This document shows positions 10,790 to 17,573 of a stretch of DNA of 48,066 bases, piece by piece (positions within the stretch are counted from its first letter, which is position 1; each line of letters starts with the position of its first letter). This DNA comes from Acidobacteriota bacterium (lineage in GTDB: Bacteria > Acidobacteriota > Blastocatellia > Pyrinomonadales > Pyrinomonadaceae), in NCBI GenBank assembly GCA_003223935.1, contig QHXQ01000047.1, forward strand, positions 1-48,066. The letters are read 5' to 3'. The translations under genes were made by a program, and so were the position numbers. The notes below the pieces were generated by a model. The model saw only the letters and a list, made by a program, of their open reading frames with translations, had not been told where the DNA came from and searched no databases.

Positions 10790-12604
10790 TTATCGTGCCG
10801 CATGGTTCTCGTCGTTACGGTTCTCGCCGTTTGCGCCGGCCGATGCGCCCGCGTATGAGCCGAGGATGCCGCTGATGATGCCGAGGCCGATCAAGATCAA
10901 GCCGACCAGCGCGCGTTTATGATCTTCAGCCGCAGCGTTGACCGCTTCACGCCAGAGTTGGAGCGGGCCGGCGTCGTGCGGAATGGTGAAGAGGCCGATG
11001 GCGGTCAGTAGAAAACCGAGCGAGGCGAGTTTGAGCGGGAACGGCGTGCGATAGGGCCGCCCGATTTTCTGCCCGACGGCGCTGCGCGTGTAACCGTAAG
11101 CGGTGTAGATTGACAAGCCAAGGACGAGCCAACCGACAAAGCGCCACCAAGAGGCGGGCGGCAGATAGTACATCAGGAAGACGCAGGAGAGCGCGCCGAG
11201 CGAAGGGAGCAACCACGGCCCCAACGGCACGCGGAACGGGCGCGTGCGCGTCGGGTCTTTGTAGCGCAAGACGATGATGCCGATGCAGACGAGCACAAAC
11301 GCGAAGAGCGTCCCGATGTTGGTCAGGTCAACCATCTCGTCAATGGACATCACGGCGGCGAAACCGCCGACGAGCACGCCCGTCAGGATCGTCGTCACGT
11401 GCGGCGTCTTGAAACGCGGATGGACGCTGGCAAAGGTCGAAGGCAGAAGACCGTCGCGTGCCATCGAGAAGAAGATGCGCGGCTGACCAAGTTGGAAGAC
11501 GAGCAAGACGGCCGTGTGCGCGATGACTGAACCGAAGGCGACGATGGTTGACGGCCACGTCACATTCGGCGGCGCGACGTGATTCAAGGCCATCGTCAAC
11601 GGTTCAGCTTGTTCGTTCGTCAGCTTCTGCACCAACTCGTTGTAGGGGATGATGCCGGTGAAGACCGCGCCGACTATAACGTAGAGGACGGTGCAGATGA
11701 TGAGCGACGCGATGATGCCGATGGGCAAGTCGCGCGCAGGGTTCTTGCACTCTTCGGCGACGGTCGAGACCGCGTCGAAACCGATGTAAGCGAAGAAGAC
11801 GAGCGCCGCGCCGGTGAATGTGCCGTGCCAGCCGTTTGGTTGGAATGGATGCCAGTTGGCCGTCATCTTCGCGGGCGAGACGTAGTAGAGCGCCATGCCG
11901 ATGAAGAAGAGCAGCACGAGGATTTTGATCATCACCATCACGGCGTTGAACTCGGCCGACTCCTTGATGCCCCAGACGAGCACCACTGTGATGACCGCGA
12001 CGATCAGGAAGGCGAGTAGATTGAAGACAATTGCGTGACCGAAGATATGCGGCGCGCCGCCGAAGTCCTGCGCATACTGCGCAGGGTTATTCTGCGCTAG
12101 TAGTCGTGCTGTGCGGTAGTCCGTCGCCAGCCACAGAGGCACGTGCGCCGTGCTGCCGAGCGAGTGGAAGATGTTATCGAGCAGTGTGCGGAAATAGTTG
12201 GCCCAACTGATCGCGACGGCGACATTGCCGACGGCGTACTCGATGATCAAATCCCAGCCGATGATCCACGCGACGAGTTCGCCGAGCGTCGAATATGAGT
12301 AGGTGTAGGCCGAACCGCTAATCGGCACCATCGAAGCGAACTCGGCGTAACAGAGCGCGGTGAAGCCGCAGACGACCGCCGTGATGACGAACGAGAGCAT
12401 GAGCGACGCGCCAGCGCCGGGGCGATGCGCGTCGCCTGCGGCGGCCGTGCCGACGGTGGCGAAGATGCCAGCGCCGATGATCGCGCCGATGCCGAGCAGT
12501 GTGACGTTGAACGCCCCCAGCGTGCGTTTCAAAGCGAACTGCGGGCCGCCGGCGGTTGCCAGTATGTCGTCCAGATTCTTGGTGCGAAAGATGCCTCTAA
12601 GCAC
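10790..12604 (-). CDS. APC superfamily amino acid permease (cationic amino acid transporter-like)
   Basis: Inner-membrane amino acid transporter, 604 aa, with 12 or more hydrophobic segments. The first helix has LLGIGAIIGAGIFATVGTAA, the unwound-helix substrate motif of APC carriers; FFAYIGFDAVSTVAEECKNP and RDLPIGIIASLIICT mark the CAT/YfnA branch, along with FSMARDGLLPSTFASVHPRF and GTLFAFVLVCIGIIVLRYKD. The start is a GTG at 12604 with GGGAGG 10 nt upstream. It sits 12 bp before the lysine-dehydrogenase-like gene, which suggests a basic amino acid substrate. It is divergent from the hydroxylase gene across a 213-bp spacer that must hold both promoters. Confidence 0.9.
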   Translation of the reverse strand: MLRGIFRTKNLDDILATAGGPQFALKRTLGAFNVTLLGIGAIIGAGIFATVGTAAAGDAHRPGAGASLMLSFVITAVVCGFTALCYAEFASMVPISGSAYTYSYSTLGELVAWIIGWDLIIEYAVGNVAVAISWANYFRTLLDNIFHSLGSTAHVPLWLATDYRTARLLAQNNPAQYAQDFGGAPHIFGHAIVFNLLAFLIVAVITVVLVWGIKESAEFNAVMVMIKILVLLFFIGMALYYVSPAKMTANWHPFQPNGWHGTFTGAALVFFAYIGFDAVSTVAEECKNPARDLPIGIIASLIICTVLYVIVGAVFTGIIPYNELVQKLTNEQAEPLTMALNHVAPPNVTWPSTIVAFGSVIAHTAVLLVFQLGQPRIFFSMARDGLLPSTFASVHPRFKTPHVTTILTGVLVGGFAAVMSIDEMVDLTNIGTLFAFVLVCIGIIVLRYKDPTRTRPFRVPLGPWLLPSLGALSCVFLMYYLPPASWWRFVGWLVLGLSIYTAYGYTRSAVGQKIGRPYRTPFPLKLASLGFLLTAIGLFTIPHDAGPLQLWREAVNAAAEDHKRALVGLILIGLGIISGILGSYAGASAGANGENRNDENHAAR

Positions 12605-12817
12605 GTGCGTGACGCCTCCCGAAGTGGTGCAGAAGTGTTAGAGCCGACGGCCGCGAAATTTGCTTGACGTGGCGCGCAGTTTGGCACACACGCGCGTGCC
12701 CGCGCAACAAAAATGGCGGCGCACTTGGCTCGTCTTCTATTGACTATGCTCGCTGTTTCATTCAAAATCCACATTCTTCGTAGTTGCCATCGCGTTCCCT
12801 AAGAGGCTGCTTATTTA

Positions 12818-13543
12818 ATGACGTCAGATCAATTTGTGCAGACACGACCGCAAGGCGTTCCTTTCGCTGCCTACAAACGGCAACAGGCGGCGATCTCTCG
12901 CCATCGTCTCTATCCGCTGACCGCCTTTTACACAGGCTATTCGGTGCTCACGTTAGTGTTGGCGTTTCGTTCGGCGCATCCCTTTTTAGGCATCGCTTTT
13001 TATCTCGCGGGCATTCCGGTCTGGACGTTCGTGGAATATCTCTCGCATCGGTTCGTCTTGCACGGGCGATTTAAGAAATCGCAGAAGTGGTATAAGAAGT
13101 GGTACAAGAGTCTGGCCAACAAGTATCTCGATCCGCTGCACTGGGAGCATCACGAACGTCCCTTCGATGGCTTGCACATCAACGGCTCGTTGAAAGACCT
13201 ACTGCCGCTCTTTGTGGTCGCCGCGCCCGTGAGTTTTCTCTTCCCCGTCTATACCGCGCCGCTGTTGCTGGCGGCCGTGGCCCAAGGCTATATAGCTGAA
13301 GAGTGGATTCATCACTCGGTGCATTACTACAACTTCCGCAGCCCCTATTTCAGATACATCAAGAAGCACCATTTCTATCACCACACCTCGCAAGGGATGA
13401 CGCGCGGCTTCGGCACGACGAGCGGGATGTGGGATATGGTCTTCGGCACGCGCTTTCCTTTGCAAGTGCGCCAACGCATGTACGGCAGCGCCCGGCGCGC
13501 AACCGAAACCGCAACACTCAACACCAACACACGGACACGCTAG
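12818..13543 (+). CDS. Fatty acid hydroxylase superfamily protein (sterol desaturase-like)
   Basis: Membrane di-iron oxygenase of the fatty acid hydroxylase/sterol desaturase superfamily (241 aa). The histidine clusters appear in order: SHRFVLHGRF, HWEHHERPFDGLH, WIHHSVHYY and YIKKHHFYHHT, which together supply the di-iron ligands. Two hydrophobic hairpins, about residues 40-80 and 125-155, place it in the membrane. The layout resembles fatty acid 2-hydroxylases. The start ATG has AAGAGG about 11 nt upstream. The SDR gene begins 2 nt after the stop, implying a co-transcribed lipid-modifying pair. Confidence 0.88.
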   Translation: MTSDQFVQTRPQGVPFAAYKRQQAAISRHRLYPLTAFYTGYSVLTLVLAFRSAHPFLGIAFYLAGIPVWTFVEYLSHRFVLHGRFKKSQKWYKKWYKSLANKYLDPLHWEHHERPFDGLHINGSLKDLLPLFVVAAPVSFLFPVYTAPLLLAAVAQGYIAEEWIHHSVHYYNFRSPYFRYIKKHHFYHHTSQGMTRGFGTTSGMWDMVFGTRFPLQVRQRMYGSARRATETATLNTNTRTR

Positions 13544-13545
13544 AC

Positions 13546-14319
13546 ATGAACGCGCCGAGCTACGCCCTCGTCACCGGCGCTTCAAAGGGCCTCGGCAAGT
13601 TCTTCGCCCGCGCGCTCGCCGCGCGCAAGCAAAGTCTCGTGCTCGTCGCCAGAGGCCAAGCGAAACTCGCAGCACTGGCCGCCGCGTTGCGCGCCGCGCA
13701 TGCGATTCAAGTCGAGCCTTTGGCCTTCGATCTGACCGCGCCCGCCGCCGGGCAACGCCTCGCCGCAGAGTTGCGCGCGCGCGAACTCCGCATTGATCTG
13801 CTCATCAACAACGCGGGCTTCGGTCTGCGCGGCGAGTTCTGGAAACTTTCGCTTGCCGAGCAACTGAACATGATTCAGTTGCACAACGCGGCGGCGGTCG
13901 AGCTGACATACGAATTGTTGCCCGCGATGATCGAAGCGCAGACGGGCGGCATCATCAATGTCTCTTCGATGGCCGGCTTTCAACCCGTCCCATATGCGGC
14001 GCTCTATTCCGCCACGAAATCTTTTCTCACCACCTTCTCAATGGCCTTGCGCGAAGAGTTGCGCCCCGTCGGCGTTAAAGTTGTGACCGTCTGTCCGGGG
14101 CGTTTGCGCGCCGATCCAGATGAGAGTCAAGCAGGGCGGCAGAAAGTTCCCGGCGGCGAACAAGGACATGCGGAGGTCGTCGCGGAGACGCTGCGCAAAT
14201 TCGACGCAGGCGGCGGCCTCGTCATTCCGGGACGACGCAACAGATGGATGAACTTCGGGCAACGTCTCCTGCCGCCCAATGCCGTGCCCAAGATCGTGGC
14301 CAAAAAATCCAAACCATAG
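13546..14319 (+). CDS. Short-chain dehydrogenase/reductase (classical SDR)
   Basis: Soluble NAD(P)(H)-dependent SDR, 257 aa. Cofactor motif TGASKGLGKFFARALA (TGxxxGxG), LINNAGFGLRG (NNAG), catalytic Ser in INVSSMAGFQPV, and Y-x3-K in YAALYSATKSF are all intact. The motif after strand 6, CPGRLRADPDES, departs from the usual PG-T so the cofactor loop may be altered. The frame is open for 243 nt upstream inside the previous gene, but the ATG at 13546, 2 nt after that gene's stop, gives the standard N-terminus. Translational coupling to the hydroxylase gene suggests both act on a lipid; the substrate is unknown. Confidence 0.9.
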   Translation: MNAPSYALVTGASKGLGKFFARALAARKQSLVLVARGQAKLAALAAALRAAHAIQVEPLAFDLTAPAAGQRLAAELRARELRIDLLINNAGFGLRGEFWKLSLAEQLNMIQLHNAAAVELTYELLPAMIEAQTGGIINVSSMAGFQPVPYAALYSATKSFLTTFSMALREELRPVGVKVVTVCPGRLRADPDESQAGRQKVPGGEQGHAEVVAETLRKFDAGGGLVIPGRRNRWMNFGQRLLPPNAVPKIVAKKSKP

Positions 14320-14432
14320 ATCGTCTCTCAATCGCCCGCCCAATGCCCCGACTGCCGCCGCGCATCGTGTACAATGGCGCGGCCCCGATTTGACGCCAGC
14401 GCCCGCGAGGGGCTAAGAGTAACGAGAAAGTC

Positions 14433-15194
14433 ATGTCGTCACGTCGTCATGAACAGCCGCGCGTGGTCTATGAAAACTTGGACACCGCGTTCGTGAATCT
14501 GCCCGCGCTCGTGCGCTATCTGCAACAACGCGATTTCACGGGGCGCGTGCACGTCGAGTTGGACGAGTATGACGGCGACATCTATCTGGCGGCGCGTGAG
14601 GGCCTAGAGGCGCGCGAGCGCGACCACGCGACGGGGCGCGAGGCCGCGGGCGAGGCCGCTTTGCAGCGTCTGCTCGTGCGCGCGCGCGACGAGGGCGGAC
14701 TTGTCAGCGTCTATGAACACCCGACCGCAGAATCGCTCGCCGACTTGCGCGCACGCGCGTCGGGCACTGGGCGTGCGGCACAGGACGACTTAGACCGGCG
14801 CACAGTCTTACAGTTGAGCGGCGACGTGATCGCGGCCGTTGAGCGCGCGCTGGCGGTCTCGTCGCCGGAAAGTTTCGCCGCGCACTTTCGCGCTGTGCGT
14901 GAAGAGTTGGCCGATGATTATCCGTTCCTCGCGTCGCTCGGCGGCTGCGTCGAATATACGCAGGGCGAAGCGCGGCTCAGCCGGCAGACGAACATCAATC
15001 AGTTTGTCGAGGGCGTGTGTCTCGCGCTCAATCGTGTGGTCGAGCGCATGGCGGCGCTCGACCGGGAAGGGCGCGGCGTCCGGCGCGAAGTGGCGCGCGA
15101 ACTCGCCGCGCTCGCCGAACGCCGCCCGAAGGCGCTCGCACGCTTCCGCTTCGCCGCGCAACTCGAACGCATCGCGGGCCTGCGCTGGACGTGA
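14433..15194 (+). CDS. Hypothetical protein, possible DUF4388-like N-terminus
   Basis: Not confidently recognised. Soluble, acidic, Ala/Arg-rich, 253 aa. The first 60 residues (FVNLPALVRYLQQRDFTGRV, then HVELDEYDGDIYLAA) read like the start of DUF4388-type domains in bacterial signalling proteins: a helix for a target-silencing or polarity role followed by a beta hairpin. The middle holds a variable Arg/Ala-rich stretch; the C-terminal half (EELADDYPFLASLGGCVEYT to ARFRFAAQLERIAG) is predicted helical and looks conserved. TACAAT at 14370-14375 could be a -10 element but no convincing -35 is present. A hairpin repeat begins 4 nt after the stop. Confidence 0.6.
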   Translation: MSSRRHEQPRVVYENLDTAFVNLPALVRYLQQRDFTGRVHVELDEYDGDIYLAAREGLEARERDHATGREAAGEAALQRLLVRARDEGGLVSVYEHPTAESLADLRARASGTGRAAQDDLDRRTVLQLSGDVIAAVERALAVSSPESFAAHFRAVREELADDYPFLASLGGCVEYTQGEARLSRQTNINQFVEGVCLALNRVVERMAALDREGRGVRREVARELAALAERRPKALARFRFAAQLERIAGLRWT

Positions 15195-15198
15195 AAAG

Positions 15199-15268
15199 AC
15201 AGTGATGAGTGACAAGCAAGAAGAAAGTTTTTAACTCGGCGCTCGTCACTTAGCACTCGTCACTACTT
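15199..15268. repeat. Intergenic inverted repeat (GTGAC-unit family), copy B
   Basis: AGTGATGAGTGACAAG (15201-15216) faces CTTAGCACTCGTCACT (15249-15264), pairing at 14 of 16 positions if one G-U is allowed. Units are again GTGATGA, GTGACAA, GTGACGA and GTGCTAA. It fills the whole spacer between the stop of the upstream gene and the ATG at 15273, leaving almost no room for an independent promoter. Confidence 0.55.
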
Positions 15269-15272
15269 TCTT

Positions 15273-16133
15273 ATGAGTTTATTGGACGCGACACCTTTCT
15301 CTCGTTGGCTGCGCGGGCGGCGGGCGCATGGCGGCAGTGGTTTCTCTAATTTTGATGAAGAGCAGATCATAAGGAAGTACGTCGCTGCATTGTTGCCGGA
15401 TGAGCAAGATCAGACGGCGGTTGATCTGGGCGCGGGCGACGGGATCAGACACTCGAACACGCACGCGCTATTTGCTTCGGGTTGGCGCGGGCTGGCGGTC
15501 GAGTACGATAGCCGGCGCGCGTATCGGCTGGCGCGCACTTATCGTGCTCACTCGAACGTATTCGTCTGTCGCTGTCGCGTGACGCCGCAGAACGTCGTCC
15601 CGCTGCTCAGCGCTTACGAGCTTGCGCCGGAGTTTGGGCTGCTGAGCCTCGACATAGATAGTTACGATTATTGGGTGCTCGACGCGCTGCTCACCGAGTT
15701 TCGCCCGCGCCTCATCGTCACAGAGATCAACGAGAAGATTCCGCCGCCGATCCGTTTCGTCGTCAAGTACGATCCAGTCTTCGAGTTGCGCCACCATTTT
15801 TACGGCTACAGCATCGAGAGCCTTGCGGAGTTGTGCGCGCGCCACACTTACGCGCTCATCGAACTTGAATACAACAACGCTTTTCTAGTGCCCAAAGAGA
15901 TCGCGCCCGTGCCTGCGCTCACGGCTACGACAGCCTACCGGCGCGGCTATCTCGAACGCGCCGACCGCCGCACCAAGTTCCGGCTCAACGAAGACATGGA
16001 AGTGCTGCACACGCTCAAGCCCGAAGCCGGCATCGAATTCCTCAACCGCTTTTTCGCGCGGCAAGCGGGCAAGTACGAGATCGGCCTCGCCGCGCCGGCC
16101 GAACAGCTTGTTTGTGAATTGAGTGAAGTGTGA
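15273..16133 (+). CDS. Hypothetical SAM-methyltransferase-like protein
   Basis: Probably a Rossmann-fold protein related to FkbM-type methyltransferases (286 aa). AVDLGAGDGIRHSNTHALFA matches SAM motif I followed by a helix; GWRGLAVEYDSRRAY supplies the acidic residue at the end of strand 2; FGLLSLDIDSYDYWVLDALL resembles the FkbM motif SIDVEGxExxVLxG; and PRLIVTEINEKIPP corresponds to the next strand. The C-terminal 90 residues (TAYRRGYLERADRR and onward) are unfamiliar. No neighbour indicates the substrate. I see no signal peptide or membrane segment. Confidence 0.6.
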   Translation: MSLLDATPFSRWLRGRRAHGGSGFSNFDEEQIIRKYVAALLPDEQDQTAVDLGAGDGIRHSNTHALFASGWRGLAVEYDSRRAYRLARTYRAHSNVFVCRCRVTPQNVVPLLSAYELAPEFGLLSLDIDSYDYWVLDALLTEFRPRLIVTEINEKIPPPIRFVVKYDPVFELRHHFYGYSIESLAELCARHTYALIELEYNNAFLVPKEIAPVPALTATTAYRRGYLERADRRTKFRLNEDMEVLHTLKPEAGIEFLNRFFARQAGKYEIGLAAPAEQLVCELSEV

Positions 16134-16152
16134 AAGAACAGCAGGCAGCAGG

Positions 16153-16258
16153 CAGTAGGCGGTAGGCAGAAAACAGCCGGTTGAATTCCACTCATGCAGG
16201 TGAGTGTCCTTTCAACCGGCTGTTTATTGCTTTGTCCTGAACTGCCTACTGCCTACTG
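16153..16258. repeat. Nested intergenic inverted repeat / bidirectional terminator, copy C
   Basis: Three nested stems. Outer: CAGTAGGCGGTAGGCAG (16153-16169) versus 16242-16258, 16 of 17 complementary, made of GCAGTAG units. Middle: AAACAGCCGGTTGAA (16171-16185) with TTCAACCGGCTGTTT (16211-16225), perfect 15 bp. Inner: CACTCA (16189-16194) with TGAGTG (16201-16206). The right outer arm overlaps the stop codon (16253-16255) of the minus-strand rhodanese gene. It lies between convergent genes and would serve as a terminator for both. Confidence 0.75.
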
Positions 16259-16708
16259 TTTTTCTATCGGCAATCCGGCGTTCTGCCAAGCGGCGTAGCC
16301 GCCGAGGAGGGCTGCGACGTTCGTGATGTTTTTGCTCTTGAGTGTTTGCGCCGAACTGGCGCTTGAATGTTCGTTCGGTCAAGAACAGTAGGTGACGATC
16401 AGTTTGTCCTTGGGCAACTCGTCCACATGCTTGTCAATCTCTGCGGCCGGGATCATCCGCGCCCCTTTGATATGCCCGGACTTGTAGGCCGCGTCGCCGC
16501 GCACGTCAATGACGATGGCTTGCTGCGCGTCGAGCGCCTGCTTGAGTTCAGTCACAGAGATGCGCCGGATGCTGTCCGAGGGCTGCGCCGCAACCGGCGG
16601 CGCACTTTTTGCAGATTGATTATTGAACGCTTCAGGATTGCAGGCCAGCGCTAATAAGAGCAACGCGCTGAGCGCGAGCGCTCCGGCCGTCGTGAACAAT
16701 AGACGCAT
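16253..16708 (-). CDS. Selenocysteine-containing rhodanese-like (lipo)protein, in-frame TGA read as Sec
   Basis: Exported rhodanese-homology protein, 151 residues with Sec. The ATG at 16708 gives a basic n-region, a hydrophobic stretch and LLALACNPEAF (lipoprotein-like, though the -2 Leu makes the lipobox atypical). The rhodanese domain runs from ISVTELKQAL through IVIDVRGDAAYKSGHIKGAR to IVTYCS, then TGA at 16379-16381 (codon 110). In the same frame the sequence continues PNEHSSASSAQTLKSK and NVAALLGGYAAWQNAGLPIE to a TAG at 16253, exactly the missing C-terminal third of a rhodanese. The site reads C-S-Sec-P-N-E, where homologues I recall have C-x-C-P-N-E. A bacterial SECIS-like stem-loop follows the TGA. 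No frameshift is needed. Sec-machinery genes are not in the window, so decoding is inferred. Confidence 0.8.
16348..16362 (-). promoter_or_regulatory. Candidate bacterial SECIS element
   Basis: On the minus strand the TGA (16379-16381) is followed after 16 nt by GCGCC-AGTTC-GGCGC: a perfect 5-bp stem with a 5-nt loop. G is the second loop base, and the loop starts 21 nt after the TGA. Known bacterial SECIS elements need a short stem-loop roughly 16-37 nt downstream of UGA with a G among the first two loop bases, so this fits. A competing stem (CCGAAC with GTTCGG) is possible. Confidence 0.6.
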
Positions 16709-16845
16709 AAGCTTCTTTTTAAGTCTCCTCTTGAACTTCAACTCGCGCCGGTTCAGTGCGACGCTCATCGTCACGTAGCATCGCATAGAACGCCGCCGGA
16801 ATGGAAGCGCGGACGCCGCCAAAGTCGGGCCGATACGGTACGATG

Positions 16846-17397
16846 TCAGAACTTGAGCGGCGACGCGGCCCATTCTTCGCGCGTCAAGCCGTAGTAATGC
16901 AGATCGAAATGCGCGCCGCGCGTAAAGCCCATGCGTCGGAGTGTGCCTTCGGGTTGGAAGCCGAGCTGCTCATGCAGCGCGATGGAAGCAGCATTGGGCG
17001 CGAAGACGCCGACCGTCACTTTCTGATAACGCAACTCCTCAAAATAATATTTGACAACGAGCAGGATCGCCTCGCTCGCATAGCCGTGCCGTTGGTGCTC
17101 GGGCGCGATGTTAATGCCGTAGCTGAACGTGCCCGTGCGCGCATTGCAGTGATGCGATTTAATCGAGCCGACCGCTGCGCCCGCCGCATCTTCAATGATC
17201 CAACGAAATTCGTCGCGCTCCAATTTTTGTTGCGCCTCCGCTGTGAGTTGCTCTGTGATCTGTGCGAGCGAGATGGGCGGCCACAGAAAATCCATCTGTC
17301 GCCCCATCTCGCTGTCGAGATTCCAGCGAAAGAAAGTCTCTGCATCAGACGGTTCGACGCCGCGCAAGCGCACCTTTTTGCCCTGCCAGAAATTCAT
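16846..17397 (-). CDS. GNAT family N-acetyltransferase (RimJ/RimL-like)
   Basis: Cytosolic acetyl-CoA-dependent acetyltransferase, 183 aa. N-terminal GKKVRLRGVEPSDAETFFRW is typical of RimJ/RimL-like GNATs. The acetyl-CoA pyrophosphate loop (usually Q/RxxGxG/A) is at APEHQRHGYASEAILLVVKY, followed by KVTVGVFAPNAASIALHEQL and GFQPEGTLRRMGFTRGAHFD, the conserved C-terminal strand. The ATG at 17397 has GAGG at a good distance; the GTG two codons earlier is less likely. The acceptor (ribosomal protein N-terminus, antibiotic or small amine) cannot be told from sequence. Confidence 0.88.
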   Translation of the reverse strand: MNFWQGKKVRLRGVEPSDAETFFRWNLDSEMGRQMDFLWPPISLAQITEQLTAEAQQKLERDEFRWIIEDAAGAAVGSIKSHHCNARTGTFSYGINIAPEHQRHGYASEAILLVVKYYFEELRYQKVTVGVFAPNAASIALHEQLGFQPEGTLRRMGFTRGAHFDLHYYGLTREEWAASPLKF

Positions 17398-17573
17398 TAG
17401 CACCTCGCCGCCGAGAGTTTAACGGGCGTGCCCGCACGATGTCACTCGCGCCGAAAGGCCGAGTCGTTGACACTCGCCGCACCGCGCGCCTATGCTTGAC
17501 CGTAACTGGCGCGTCTCTTTTCTTCCTCGATTGACCCGACCGCGAATGTTTGCGCAAGAGGTGAGCGGTCAGC

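Noticed and set aside
16379..16381. Rhodanese gene broken by a nonsense mutation (pseudogene)
   Set aside because: The frame after TGA is intact and conserved in type to the true C-terminus, the site is the catalytic loop, and a SECIS-like stem follows. A random stop would not be expected to show these features.
17515..17573. Upstream start for the double FAD gene
   Set aside because: The ATG at 17574 has a good ribosome site and begins directly before the Rossmann motif; the frame upstream gives no family-like residues.
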